Shown one piece after another: positions 34,558-43,987 of a DNA stretch of 64,000 nt (the first letter of the stretch is position 1; every line of letters starts with the position of its first letter). The notes below the pieces were generated by a model. The model did not search any database. It saw only the letters and a list, made by a program, of their open reading frames with translations, and was not told the origin of the DNA. The position numbers and the translations under genes were made by a program. Origin of the DNA: Brucella intermedia LMG 3301 (GTDB taxonomy: Bacteria > Pseudomonadota > Alphaproteobacteria > Rhizobiales > Rhizobiaceae); contig NZ_ACQA01000001.1 of the NCBI RefSeq assembly GCF_000182645.1, forward strand, positions 2,050,001-2,114,000, read 5' to 3'.

Positions 34558-35995
34558 GTCGCTTCGGGTATATTTCCTCTATGTCGGTTTTGTCTGCCTG
34601 ATATTTGCTGTTGCATGGCACCGGCCCCTGATGTCGCCTGATAGCTGGGCATTGTATGATCTCAGCCGCTGGCTTTGGCATGGTGAAACAGTGACCGGCA
34701 TTCGCCAGTACCGTGTAGGCACCGATCTGCCGATCAGCCATCCATTCTTCTTCCCGTTTCTGAGCGGCGGGCTTGACCAACCGTTCGGTACAGGTTTTCG
34801 CTCCGGCCTCGTCGTGAATATTGCAGCAATCCTGCTTTTGCCGTGGCTCATCTATCTGGCCATAAAGCCGATTGCAGAAAGCAGGAAGGACGCGGTTTTC
34901 ATTTCATGGGGAGCGACTGTCGGCCTCTGCCTTAACTGGTTTTTCCTCGAGGAAGTCGTCGCCGGACGCACAATACCCGTTGCTGCCTGCCTTGTGGCGC
35001 TGGCACTGCGCTTTTTCTTCCTTGGCGCCCAACAACGCAATCTGGCCTTTGCGATCCAACTGGGATTGGTGCTCGGCGTTCTTGCGCTCACCCGGTTCGA
35101 TACGCTGTCATTTGGCGTTATACTGGCTGTCGGCACATGGCTGGTCTGGGCACCCGGGAGAAAGCGCTGGATGGCGCTGCTTATCACCACTGTCCTGTTT
35201 CTCGTCGGATATACACCTTATCTGGTCTATTCCATCCAGTGTTGCGGCACCGTTCTCGCAACAGAAACCCGAGGCATTGCGATAACAGCACCGCCAACAA
35301 GCCCCACGACTTACTGGCCTGTCCCTCCGCCAACCCTTCTGGATGCGCCGGCAATCTGGATGGAGCGGCTGGTCCGGTCCATGCTTGATTCCGGCCGGGC
35401 CTTGTTGCTGGCCGTCCTCATTTCCCCTCTCCCGGCACTGCTCGCTTTCACCCCGATTTTTTCAGGCCCGTCGACGAAACACCCGCCGCAGTCGGCCACT
35501 GTTGCGATTATTCCGATCCTCGCGCTGGCGTCGATCGCTTTCGGCCCGGTCCTCCTTTCTTTTCCTCAAGGCCGATATTTCGTGCTGCCCGTCGTGTTTA
35601 TCTGCTCAATCGTGGCTGCAAATTGGGGCGGCTCGCTTTTTGATCACGCGCCATACCGCCATTGGCTGAAATTTGCTGCCATATATGCTGGCATCATTGG
35701 AATTGCCGCCTGCGGCTATGGCTGGAGTCGCAGCACGCCGCTCCTTCCCCAATCCCTGATCGACGCGGCAGCCGAATGTGCCACGGGCGGTCGATTATTG
35801 GTGAAGGGGCAGCGTGGTCCGGAAACTGCGGCCCGGAGCAGGGCACCCACATTGCTTGAGCCGGACAATTGGAGTTTTCTGGTTGCAGCCGAAAAGGATC
35901 AGTTCCTGCATGACTACCGCGCAAGCGCCATTTTTGACCCGAAAAGTGGCATTTGCGAGCGTTTGCCTAATGCGGAGCCCGCCTTCAGAAACTGA
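34547..35995 (+). CDS. Polytopic GT39/ArnT-like glycosyltransferase or polymerase
   Basis: A 482-residue protein with about 10-11 predicted helices and an acidic first periplasmic loop (WHRPLMSPDSWALYDLSRWLW), the layout of GT-C enzymes (PMT/ArnT-like) that use polyprenyl-phosphate sugars on the periplasmic side. The C-terminal ~90 residues form a soluble domain with Cys residues (AAECATGG, SGICERLP). It is coupled to the GT2 gene upstream. A Wzy-type polymerase role is an alternative. Family match is weak. Confidence 0.6.
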   Translation: MTDKSLRVYFLYVGFVCLIFAVAWHRPLMSPDSWALYDLSRWLWHGETVTGIRQYRVGTDLPISHPFFFPFLSGGLDQPFGTGFRSGLVVNIAAILLLPWLIYLAIKPIAESRKDAVFISWGATVGLCLNWFFLEEVVAGRTIPVAACLVALALRFFFLGAQQRNLAFAIQLGLVLGVLALTRFDTLSFGVILAVGTWLVWAPGRKRWMALLITTVLFLVGYTPYLVYSIQCCGTVLATETRGIAITAPPTSPTTYWPVPPPTLLDAPAIWMERLVRSMLDSGRALLLAVLISPLPALLAFTPIFSGPSTKHPPQSATVAIIPILALASIAFGPVLLSFPQGRYFVLPVVFICSIVAANWGGSLFDHAPYRHWLKFAAIYAGIIGIAACGYGWSRSTPLLPQSLIDAAAECATGGRLLVKGQRGPETAARSRAPTLLEPDNWSFLVAAEKDQFLHDYRASAIFDPKSGICERLPNAEPAFRN

Positions 35996-36024
35996 TATGC
36001 AGTCCTGGCAGCCAGCTTTGCCGG

Positions 36025-37290
36025 TCAAGCAGACAGGAAGTTTGAACGCTGCAAGAGATGCCGGGACATGGCCCGGTGCAGCAGACCTTGAAGCGCTATG
36101 GATGATAGCAATGTACCCAGGGCGGCACCGGTCAGCCCAAAGGGGAGAGCAAGTGCTGAAACAAACATCACTTCGATAACCAGCCCGATCCCCAAACTAT
36201 ACAATGCGGTCTTTTCACCGTTGGTCAGGGATAGCGCCAACTGAGGAAACAGGGCGGCAGCGCGGACGACATGGACAAGCAGAAGCGCGGTCAGTGCGAA
36301 ATGTCCTGCATCATATCCCTCGCCGAAGGCGGTACGAAGCGCATCGCCGCCAATGAAGAGCGAGGCTGCGACCAGTGGCAGTATCAAGGCAAGTGTCACA
36401 CGCCGCGCCTGTCGTAATATGGCTACAGGGCTTTCGCCCTGGCGATAAGCCTTTGCAATGGCGGGAGCATAAAGCAGCGAAGTCGCCAGCGCCGGGAACC
36501 CGCCTATTTCCGAAACCGTCAGCACGGCTCCATAGAGGCCCGCAGCATCAGCGCCCGAAATATAACCAAGTATCAACAGGCCCAGTCGCGAGAGAAGCAA
36601 CTGCCCCGTCGCAAGCAGTGTGAGCCAGAAAGCGACCGATTGCAGCCTGATCCGCAAGGCTTTGGCTGCGGCCCAGTCGGCGGAAACCCCATATCCCATT
36701 TGCCGGGCGAGCAGAGCTGTCACGACCATTGCCACACCGGCTCCGCAACAAACGAGCAACAGCGCAAAGACGGACGAGCCGAGACGCATTCCCAGAAGTG
36801 AAAGGATCAGCAGGACGGCAAGCGGCAAGCCATCGCGCAGAAAGCGTTCTGGAGCATGTCCAGCTTGCGGATAGCCCAGCCCCGTTAGAATTCCCGCAAA
36901 AAAACGGGTGCTGGCCAGTAATGGAGTGAGGAGACAGATCAACGCCACCAGTTCAGGAGACAGCACCTGCCGGTAGAGGATAAACCAGACCGACCACGTG
37001 ATTGCCGCCATGGCAAGGGACGCCATGACGATCATTGAATGACCGGCAAGGACAAATGCACCCCTTATCCGAGGAGCATCTTTCCACTCCTGCACATGAC
37101 GCGAAGCAAGCACATCGTATCCGCATAACGCACCCCAGCAAGTTATCGATGCGATCGACATGGCAAGCATGTAGGAGCCATATTCCGCGAGAGACAGGGA
37201 ACGGGCCAAGACAAGATTGAGACCAAGCGCAAGCAGGCTTCCGCCAGAGATTTGAGCGACGAGACCCAACTGGCTGATTATGGCGCGCAT
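36025..37290 (-). CDS. Wzx-type polysaccharide flippase
   Basis: A 421-residue membrane protein of the MATE-like oligosaccharide flippase family with 12-14 helices: GGSLLALGLNLVLARSLSLAEYG at the start and GLTGAALGTLLSSIALQGLL at the end. It would flip undecaprenyl-linked glycan repeat units to the periplasm. A GTG at 37323, 9 nt after the previous stop, could give 11 more residues. It is last in the minus-strand operon and converges on the plus-strand pair. Confidence 0.85.
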   Translation of the reverse strand: MRAIISQLGLVAQISGGSLLALGLNLVLARSLSLAEYGSYMLAMSIASITCWGALCGYDVLASRHVQEWKDAPRIRGAFVLAGHSMIVMASLAMAAITWSVWFILYRQVLSPELVALICLLTPLLASTRFFAGILTGLGYPQAGHAPERFLRDGLPLAVLLILSLLGMRLGSSVFALLLVCCGAGVAMVVTALLARQMGYGVSADWAAAKALRIRLQSVAFWLTLLATGQLLLSRLGLLILGYISGADAAGLYGAVLTVSEIGGFPALATSLLYAPAIAKAYRQGESPVAILRQARRVTLALILPLVAASLFIGGDALRTAFGEGYDAGHFALTALLLVHVVRAAALFPQLALSLTNGEKTALYSLGIGLVIEVMFVSALALPFGLTGAALGTLLSSIALQGLLHRAMSRHLLQRSNFLSA

Positions 37291-37332
37291 GAGAAACGGG
37301 ATTTGGAGCCGGGCGTACAACACAGTTAATTC

Positions 37333-39525
37333 TTATGGCGTGGAAACTTTGGTCAAGGAGCAGCCCTCTTTGTCAGCAGCTATCATTTTCATGCCTTCGT
37401 TATCGAGAAACATCTCCTCCAGCTCTCGATCACCCACGCTTATATTCGACACGGCCACTGACTGGATTTTGATGTCAGCATAGTCCGCCAGCGGTCCGAG
37501 CTTTTTCATGTCGAGTTCCACCTGGTCGCCAGCCCGCGCGAAAACGGGGAAGGAGAACGAGCCTACATCCGTCGGCAGGCTGACGGGCGTCGGCGGCAGC
37601 AGGGAAGTGTCCACTCCGTCTATTGAAATGAGATAGCGCGTCGAACGGCCGATTACGGGGATATAGGAGACAGAATTCGTCACATTGTAGCTGATGACCA
37701 CTTCTCTCAGTGTAAAGGCACAGCTGTCCGACGCATCGACGGGCGGAAGCTTGACAGGCAAGGAGGACGAAATCTGCTGCGCTGCCGTTTCCCGGTAGTC
37801 GGTCGCATCATCCCTTTTCCAGAGACCGAAATCAGGGTTGGAGTATTGCAATTTATAGTGTTGGAGCACTTGCTTGAACAAAGGCCAATGCCAGTTCTCC
37901 AACCATGCCGTGAAAGGACTGACCTTCGTAAAACTGAAGTAGTCTGGAGCGGCAGAGGCGAATGTCCTGTAATAATGTTCGCGATCCTTGCGAGACAGCG
38001 CATGGATCGACAGCTCTACCGGCGCCGGATTTCTCTTGTCGTAGAGAATATTGACCATGCTGCCGGGATAGATTTCCCAGATCGTCTTGTCGTGAACATT
38101 GCTGGGACGTGGTTGAGGGGAAGCCGCTCGATCATCTGTCGCCGTAACGAGCTCGAGATTCATGCTTCTGTTCCATACCTCTTCCATCGAAATCTGCCCT
38201 TGTTTACCGAAAGCGGCAGCGAACGACTGTTCTTGCTTCTCCGTCAAATCTTCCCAACGGGCGATGGTGCGTTCTAGACCATCCACGATCAGGCTATCAT
38301 GTTGGAGACATGATCGAATTTCCGATATTCCAAACTGTTTTTTCAGTAACCACTCCGCAGCAACACCCGACAAACCATCGAAAAAAACACCATCGTCGGA
38401 CTCGACCCCTGCCAGGCAGGCCTGCATCGCCAGGGATGTCAGAATATCTATTTCCAGATTATCTCCATTCGCCGCTCCAACAAAGAACGGGCCACCGCCC
38501 GAATCCAGGCTTATCAACGCCCCTTGTTTGATACGGGAGGCAGGATGGACAGCCACGCGGAACTTGCGTTCGCGCCCATTCAGGAACACCTCGTTGGAAA
38601 CGGGATTAACCCTGATCATCAGTCCGCGTGCCGGCGCCGATTTGTTCGCGGTGACGGCGATAATATTCACACGATTGAAAAAATGGGCTTGCAGCCTGTC
38701 TCCGCCCAGAAGCACAAAATATCCGCTCGCCAGTTTCATGACGGACTCAATTTTCCGCTTGTCGCCAGAGGCGAAGTTGACAGTATCTCCAATGGTGGGC
38801 CTGAAACGCGGCTTCCCTCTGCCAAAACCGCTCACGTAAATACCACGTCCATCGGTGCCTGATATGATACCTCCGTGCAAATTGGTGGCGATGTTCGTAG
38901 CTGAGACGATAGTTATCTCTTCACCGGAGCGTTTAGTCCCTTCGAGACTCGTTACCTGCGTCGGAAAGAAGTTGATCGGAAGATTGCCAATCACAACAAT
39001 TTCCGAGTTGGTGCCCGATGCGATCACAGCTTCAACGCTGTGGCCGCTTCCATCGATCAGCTCAACCCACTGTCCGATCAACGAGGCCGGAAAATCTTCC
39101 AATGGCAAAATGCTGATCCTGGTGGAACGCTGAATGCCGAAAATATAATCGTCGTTGGTGACAGGCTTCACCGGTATCAGCTGGCGATTGGGTCCTGACC
39201 GGGCCAGCCAGTCAGCTCCAGGTTTTTCGATGGCCCAGTGGAAACCGCTATCCGCTTCGCCAAACGTCCGCGACAGCTCCCCTAAATAGAATGCATAGGC
39301 GCTGCTATTGCTTTTGGTGCCAACGACGTCTCGAATGTCATTGAACTTCGACATATGAACGCCGGAGGCCCTGTTGAGACTATAGGAATCCGCTTCCTTA
39401 TAATTATACGCCGTGCGCATTTGTCCCCACCACGTCAAAGCCGTCACGATAGAAAGGACAGTGAGCAGAACGCTGCATGCGAGGGATGTAGCCCGACCCG
39501 GCAATGATGAAAGTTTTTTGATCAC
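37333..39525 (-). CDS. Large exported protein of unknown function (730 aa)
   Basis: I do not recognise this protein. One N-terminal helix (ATSLACSVLLTVLSIVTALTW) precedes a ~690-residue, probably periplasmic, part. Within it two stretches share a pattern: GQWVELIDGSGHSVEAVIAS with SEIVVIGNLP (~residues 150-185) and GDTVNFASGDKRKIESVMKL with GYFVLLGGDRL (~245-280), suggesting small beta-barrel modules in tandem. A helical middle and a beta-rich C-terminus (SYIPVIGRSTRYLISIDGVD) follow. Its start overlaps the polytopic gene's stop by 4 nt (ATGA), so they are likely partners. Confidence 0.75.
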   Translation of the reverse strand: MIKKLSSLPGRATSLACSVLLTVLSIVTALTWWGQMRTAYNYKEADSYSLNRASGVHMSKFNDIRDVVGTKSNSSAYAFYLGELSRTFGEADSGFHWAIEKPGADWLARSGPNRQLIPVKPVTNDDYIFGIQRSTRISILPLEDFPASLIGQWVELIDGSGHSVEAVIASGTNSEIVVIGNLPINFFPTQVTSLEGTKRSGEEITIVSATNIATNLHGGIISGTDGRGIYVSGFGRGKPRFRPTIGDTVNFASGDKRKIESVMKLASGYFVLLGGDRLQAHFFNRVNIIAVTANKSAPARGLMIRVNPVSNEVFLNGRERKFRVAVHPASRIKQGALISLDSGGGPFFVGAANGDNLEIDILTSLAMQACLAGVESDDGVFFDGLSGVAAEWLLKKQFGISEIRSCLQHDSLIVDGLERTIARWEDLTEKQEQSFAAAFGKQGQISMEEVWNRSMNLELVTATDDRAASPQPRPSNVHDKTIWEIYPGSMVNILYDKRNPAPVELSIHALSRKDREHYYRTFASAAPDYFSFTKVSPFTAWLENWHWPLFKQVLQHYKLQYSNPDFGLWKRDDATDYRETAAQQISSSLPVKLPPVDASDSCAFTLREVVISYNVTNSVSYIPVIGRSTRYLISIDGVDTSLLPPTPVSLPTDVGSFSFPVFARAGDQVELDMKKLGPLADYADIKIQSVAVSNISVGDRELEEMFLDNEGMKMIAADKEGCSLTKVSTP

Positions 39526-40721
39526 TGGGAGGGCTCCGAGGTCGCGACTTTTTCAGTGTGCGGCGAGCCGGTCACCTTGCCGGCGATCGCTGTCGCCGAC
39601 AAGACAAGGGCCATGATGCACGTCCGCAGAAATAAAGGCGCCTGATGTTGGCCGATATAGCCAAAGTTAGCGACCCAGGACAGCAGGCCCCCTGCAAACA
39701 GGACGAGAACAACCAGGAAGGCTGGAAGCGTCAGCACCTTTCTGAACAAAAGGCCGAAGCACAAAAGCAGCGCAACAATGCCTGCAATTGTTCCTGCCTG
39801 GCTTGGAACAGCGGCTGTCACTCTCAAGGTAAAAAACTCGGTCCAACTGGCGAAGAAACTGTTCGGAAATACGCCATAAACCCAAACCTGATTATCCGAG
39901 ATATCTTTGAGAGCGGCAATCGTTTCGAGCGATCCGAACAGGACGAGCAAGGCAGCAACAAAACATAGGCTGAAGCTGACCAGAACAGTTGCAGTAAAGC
40001 CTATGCGCTGCAGAATCCTCCACCTGCGCCCTCCCAGAAAGAAAACCGCCCCAGCAGCTGCGGCAACAGCGTAAAAACCTTGCTCCGCCCCTAAAAGAGG
40101 CATCGCCGCGCCTACCGCGCCGACTATTATCAATCGCTGCAACGTAGCGGGAAAGGATATCTCCCCGGTTGAAGTGCGTAACGCGACCTTTGCCACCGCG
40201 ATGGCCATGAATATATGCGGCGACATTCGCACGCCCATGGGGGCGCCAATGAAAAGCGGGGAAAGAAGAGCACCCAGCACTGGAAAATAGACCACGCTCA
40301 ATGCGAATAGCATTAATGCAATTAGCGAACCCTGCCGCTCCATGAAGAGACGACAAAGGTAATACATTGGTATAAACAGGAATATAAAATTGATTAAATA
40401 TGTCGAAGCCATGGATGATGCTACATCCCCACCCAGAAATATGGAGGCTATTTTATAAAAAGGAAATATAATATAAGGTATTCCATTTCCGTGAAAGTAA
40501 TAAAAATCACGACCCGGAAATTCACCTTGATCCAATTTCCGCAAGGGAAATAAGGTTTGGAAAATGCCATCGCCCGGCGGATAGTTGAAATACATAATTG
40601 TACGGGCTTGGATCAGCACAATTGCGATAACTGAAGCTAAACCGAAGACAATGCAAAATAACAGCGATATTTTTTTTAGCTTATTATCAAGTTCGTACAA
40701 GTCGAATTTAGGTATTCTCAT
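39522..40721 (-). CDS. Polytopic membrane protein, glycan-island partner of the 730-aa protein
   Basis: A 399-residue protein with about 11 helices. The first periplasmic loop has MYFNYPPGDGIFQTLFPLRK and DFYYFHGNG, aromatic and acidic as in GT-C glycosyltransferases and Wzy polymerases. I could not assign a family with confidence. ATG 40721 follows AAGGGG; the GTG/ATG-like frame above it adds 13 residues. AT content is higher at its 5' end than elsewhere in the island. Confidence 0.6.
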   Translation of the reverse strand: MRIPKFDLYELDNKLKKISLLFCIVFGLASVIAIVLIQARTIMYFNYPPGDGIFQTLFPLRKLDQGEFPGRDFYYFHGNGIPYIIFPFYKIASIFLGGDVASSMASTYLINFIFLFIPMYYLCRLFMERQGSLIALMLFALSVVYFPVLGALLSPLFIGAPMGVRMSPHIFMAIAVAKVALRTSTGEISFPATLQRLIIVGAVGAAMPLLGAEQGFYAVAAAAGAVFFLGGRRWRILQRIGFTATVLVSFSLCFVAALLVLFGSLETIAALKDISDNQVWVYGVFPNSFFASWTEFFTLRVTAAVPSQAGTIAGIVALLLCFGLLFRKVLTLPAFLVVLVLFAGGLLSWVANFGYIGQHQAPLFLRTCIMALVLSATAIAGKVTGSPHTEKVATSEPSQ

Positions 40722-40812
40722 CGCCCCGCCCCTTGGAAAAAATAGATTTGTTGGACGCAATCAACACTTACCTGATCGTCAATCCCCCAAATGCATTCAT
40801 GGATATAAGTAT

Positions 40813-41943
40813 CTACAAATGCAGGGCGTCTATCACTCTGCGATTTGAACGCTTATCATCGAATCTTTGTTTCGCGATTTTTCGACTATTCTTTCCCATT
40901 TCTTTGATCAGATCTGGTCGTTCGGCCAGCTTGCGCATAGCCGCAGCGAGAGCCGCCGGGTCCCGAGGGGGCACCAGAAGCCCGTTTTTCCCCTCCTCTA
41001 CAGTATCCCGGCATCCCGGAACCGTGGAGGTAATGATGGGCATTTCCATTGCCATCGCTTCCTGGATACTGCGCGGAACCCCTTCTCGATAGAATGAGGG
41101 GAGGACAAAGATACTGCTCTCTTCAAGCCATGGCTTGGGTTCCACATGGCCGGGCCATTCGAGAACGCCGTCCTCCACCCAGCCCTGAAGCTCAGACCTC
41201 CGCACCGCCCCCGGATGCAGGTCCAGATCGCCCAGCAAGATGAAACGGGCATCCATGTTTTCCCGCCGAAGCTGCTGTGCAGCAGCTACAAAATCATACA
41301 CTCCCTTGTCGCGGATCATTCGCGCCATCATGACGAATGCTGGTGTTGCGGGCTTTGGCCTTTGCCGGGTCCAGTAATCAAGGTCGACACCGATGCCCCC
41401 GAGCAATATGGCCTGTCCGGGCCGAAGCAGGTCGAGACCTTCAAAATCCTTCACATCGGCTTCGTTGAGGAAAAACACATTGTCTGCAGCAGCGAGCGCC
41501 TGTCTGTAGAGCGCCACGGATACGCCGCGCGCTACCTTGCGTCTCAGTTCCTCCATAATCGTGCCGCCTGCTCCAAAGGCCCACCCCAACCCCTCGATCA
41601 TGGCAAAACGTTTGGGAACCCCGGCCTTCTTTGCGGCCAGGGTGCCAAGGATGGCGGGCTTGGGTGTGTAACCCAGAGTGATGTCGGGCCGGATTTCAGC
41701 AATCCGGGCTGATATTTCGCGGTATGCGAAGAGGTCCCGGAAGGGGTCCATGCCCGTTCTGGAAAGCGTGAGATCGATCGGTGTAGCGCCCAGTTCCCTC
41801 ACCGCTGACCGCGTTGCATCCGTGTAACCCGGCGCCAGCGCAAAACACGCGACACCGCGCTCCGACAAATCCTTCAACAGGCTTCCCCGAAAGTTGACGA
41901 CGGAGAAAGCCTGATTCCCGATCAGGACAAGACGCTTAGCCAT
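40813..41943 (-). CDS. Glycosyltransferase family 4 (PglA/CapM-like)
   Basis: A 376-residue GT-B enzyme. The N-terminal half has VNFRGSLLKDLSERG and YTPKPAILGTLAAKKAGVPK; the C-terminal half has the GT4 EX7E-type block YREGVPRSIQEAMAMEMPII with SxVPGCRDTV, typical of lipid-linked HexNAc transferases such as PglA. ATG 41943 is preceded by the upstream gene and overlaps its stop by 8 nt. An upstream in-frame Met at 41973 is less likely. It adds a sugar to a lipid carrier; donor unknown. Confidence 0.85.
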   Translation of the reverse strand: MAKRLVLIGNQAFSVVNFRGSLLKDLSERGVACFALAPGYTDATRSAVRELGATPIDLTLSRTGMDPFRDLFAYREISARIAEIRPDITLGYTPKPAILGTLAAKKAGVPKRFAMIEGLGWAFGAGGTIMEELRRKVARGVSVALYRQALAAADNVFFLNEADVKDFEGLDLLRPGQAILLGGIGVDLDYWTRQRPKPATPAFVMMARMIRDKGVYDFVAAAQQLRRENMDARFILLGDLDLHPGAVRRSELQGWVEDGVLEWPGHVEPKPWLEESSIFVLPSFYREGVPRSIQEAMAMEMPIITSTVPGCRDTVEEGKNGLLVPPRDPAALAAAMRKLAERPDLIKEMGKNSRKIAKQRFDDKRSNRRVIDALHL

Positions 41944-42790
41944 GGAAAGCACCTGCGGCTGTGCGTTTTCCATAGTGCTTTTCCAGAATCTGGACAGAGT
42001 TCCTGATTGCCTGCTTCCAGTTATCGGTTTGGCGCATTTCCACGCTTATCCAGCCGCTATAAGCACTGCCGAGCAATGTGGCGCCGAGTTGTGCGTGATC
42101 CACGCCAGAACTGCCAATCGGTACGAGATTTGGTTCGCTGACATGAAAATGCCGCGCCGCTGACAGCACGGCTCCATCCACCATGTGAGATTCATCATTG
42201 GCGAAATAAGTGCCTGAATCGAACTGCAGGCCGAAGCCACGCATGCCGACCGCTCCAACAAGCGCCAGCGCATCGAGGGTGTGTGTAATGAAACGACAAT
42301 TATAGATTTCCGGATTGGCTTCGAAGCATAAAGCCGAATTGCGCGCGGCAAAAAGGGGCGCAACGGCGCGAAAGAAGCGTTGCGCGTCGTTCATGGCATC
42401 GGAGAGCGTCATGTCGCCGGGATTGCGCAGTGCAGGAGCGCCAAAAACACAGGCTCCAGCGCCAAGCCACCCGGCAATATCTGCAACACGGTTCAAACGC
42501 TCATAAAGCGCTTCTTCCTCACTTTGCGTACCGAACAGCCGCGCCTCGGACGCTGGGAACAAGATGGCCTGCATCGCCGGTATGGCCAGCCCGCATTGTT
42601 GAAGCTGTTTGCGATAGAGACGCACTGTTTCTTCGCTGACATCGGAAAGAGCGCCAAAAATTCTGAATGGAGCGATCTCGATACCATCGAGCCCGAGTTC
42701 GGCGACAAGGGCAATCGCTTCTTCCTCGGCAGTTTCCGGCCAGGCAATATTGGAAATTGAATAGCGAAGCCGCGCTTTAGTTGCCCCCAT
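41936..42790 (-). CDS. TIM-barrel sugar phosphate isomerase/epimerase family protein
   Basis: A 284-residue xylose-isomerase-like (AP endonuclease 2) TIM barrel. Metal-binding candidates are Glu in FEANPEIYNC, Asp in LQFDSGTYF, His in RHFHVSEPN and Glu in WISVEMRQ. Related enzymes isomerise or epimerise keto-sugars and inositols. In this operon it probably modifies a glycan precursor. ATG 42790 overlaps the SDR gene stop by 14 nt. Confidence 0.8.
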   Translation of the reverse strand: MGATKARLRYSISNIAWPETAEEEAIALVAELGLDGIEIAPFRIFGALSDVSEETVRLYRKQLQQCGLAIPAMQAILFPASEARLFGTQSEEEALYERLNRVADIAGWLGAGACVFGAPALRNPGDMTLSDAMNDAQRFFRAVAPLFAARNSALCFEANPEIYNCRFITHTLDALALVGAVGMRGFGLQFDSGTYFANDESHMVDGAVLSAARHFHVSEPNLVPIGSSGVDHAQLGATLLGSAYSGWISVEMRQTDNWKQAIRNSVQILEKHYGKRTAAGAFHG

Positions 42791-43556
42791 TTTGCCTCTC
42801 CCGCGCGACGAATTTGGCAATATCGTCCATTACGCTGCTGGCCGGTGCGATATAGCGACCCGTCTGACCAAAAACCCCGGCATGTCGCGTACAAAGCCGG
42901 TAGGATACAGGCGCGTCAGAAGGCTTACCGACGAAAGCATCGGGAAACAGCTTATCGAGAATTGCGCGTGTGGGGACCGGCTCGGGAAAAAGATTGACCA
43001 GCTTGAGACCGGCGTGGCCGGCAGTCTCGATGTCATTCCAAAGACGATCAAGGCTATACCATTGGAAACTGCTTGCCGGATCGATTTTGTCGGTCTGGTT
43101 GTCGTGAAGCAGATCGAAGATCACATTCTTCTTCAGACCGGGTCCGAAGAGAGCAGGAAGACGAACTATCATAGTATCGGAAAAATGCGCGGTGGCCCAT
43201 TTTTCAACTTCAAGCCTGTGCTTTCCGTAAGGCTGTGCTTCCGGATCGAAAGGATCTTTGCTTTCGTCATGTAGCTTGGACGGGTTCGAATAAACGTCAA
43301 TCGTCGAAATCAGAATAAAGCGATCGGCAGTCACCTTCGACAGCGGGTCGATCAGTGCAGCGATTTGCTCCCGATCCCGGTCGGGTTCTTTATTGGCTTT
43401 CCACTTAACCGCCGGAACGCCAGCGCAGACCAGCAGGTCGTAATGCTTGCCGACAATGTTTCCAATATTGGAAGAATTGTAGAGGTCGTCGAAACTGCGG
43501 GCGCGAAGCAAGTTTGAACCGACAAACCCAGTATATCCGATCAATGCCGATGCCAT
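42777..43556 (-). CDS. Sugar-nucleotide SDR (NAD(P)-dependent epimerase/reductase)
   Basis: A 259-residue extended SDR of short length. The cofactor loop is GYTGFVGSNLL, the LISTIDVYSNP strand carries the catalytic Ser/Thr, and YGKHRLEVEKW holds the YxxxK pair; LPALFGPGLKKNVI follows as in epimerases. ATG 43556 is used because it starts the Rossmann fold; the longer frame is a non-homologous extension through the GtrA end. It starts 17 nt after gtrA. Confidence 0.83.
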   Translation of the reverse strand: MASALIGYTGFVGSNLLRARSFDDLYNSSNIGNIVGKHYDLLVCAGVPAVKWKANKEPDRDREQIAALIDPLSKVTADRFILISTIDVYSNPSKLHDESKDPFDPEAQPYGKHRLEVEKWATAHFSDTMIVRLPALFGPGLKKNVIFDLLHDNQTDKIDPASSFQWYSLDRLWNDIETAGHAGLKLVNLFPEPVPTRAILDKLFPDAFVGKPSDAPVSYRLCTRHAGVFGQTGRYIAPASSVMDDIAKFVARERQNGGN

Positions 43557-43573
43557 GTTTTTTTCCAGAGTCT

Positions 43574-43987
43574 TCAAGCACTCGCCCTGCCGGAGCGATG
43601 CATGATTTGCCGAACAAGCAGATAATTTACGAGAAAGGATGCCGTGACTGCGGTGCCAAGCTGGAACAAGATCAACTTGTCGCCGAGTAAAAAGGATAAA
43701 CTGGTCAAGACCAGCGCGCGCGTGACTAGAGCAGTCAGCGCCGTTATCAGCGTTTGTACCAGCCGCCTGATCGAAAAGCGGCCACCGCCGCCGAAGGTCC
43801 AATGCTCATGGACGAAATACACGAGAGCCGCAGCGGTAAATAACGAAACAGCGCTGGCGGCCAGAACGCCCATCCCCCAAAATTGAACAAGCACGTAGGA
43901 CAGCGCTATATCGAAGATCACGCCGCCCAGGCTTGCGGCGAAAAAGCGCTGGAATTCCAGAATGCGCTTGCGATCAAACCTCATCAT
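43574..43987 (-). CDS. GtrA family membrane protein
   Basis: A 137-residue protein with four helices in the GtrA pattern: RFFAASLGGVIFDIALSYVL, SAVSLFTAAALVYFVHEHWTFG (the conserved aromatic HxxWTF end of helix 2), and two more. GtrA proteins are thought to flip polyprenyl-phosphate sugars made by GtrB-like GT2 enzymes, two of which start this operon. Its start overlaps the FAD oxidoreductase stop by 4 nt. Confidence 0.88.
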   Translation of the reverse strand: MMRFDRKRILEFQRFFAASLGGVIFDIALSYVLVQFWGMGVLAASAVSLFTAAALVYFVHEHWTFGGGGRFSIRRLVQTLITALTALVTRALVLTSLSFLLGDKLILFQLGTAVTASFLVNYLLVRQIMHRSGRASA

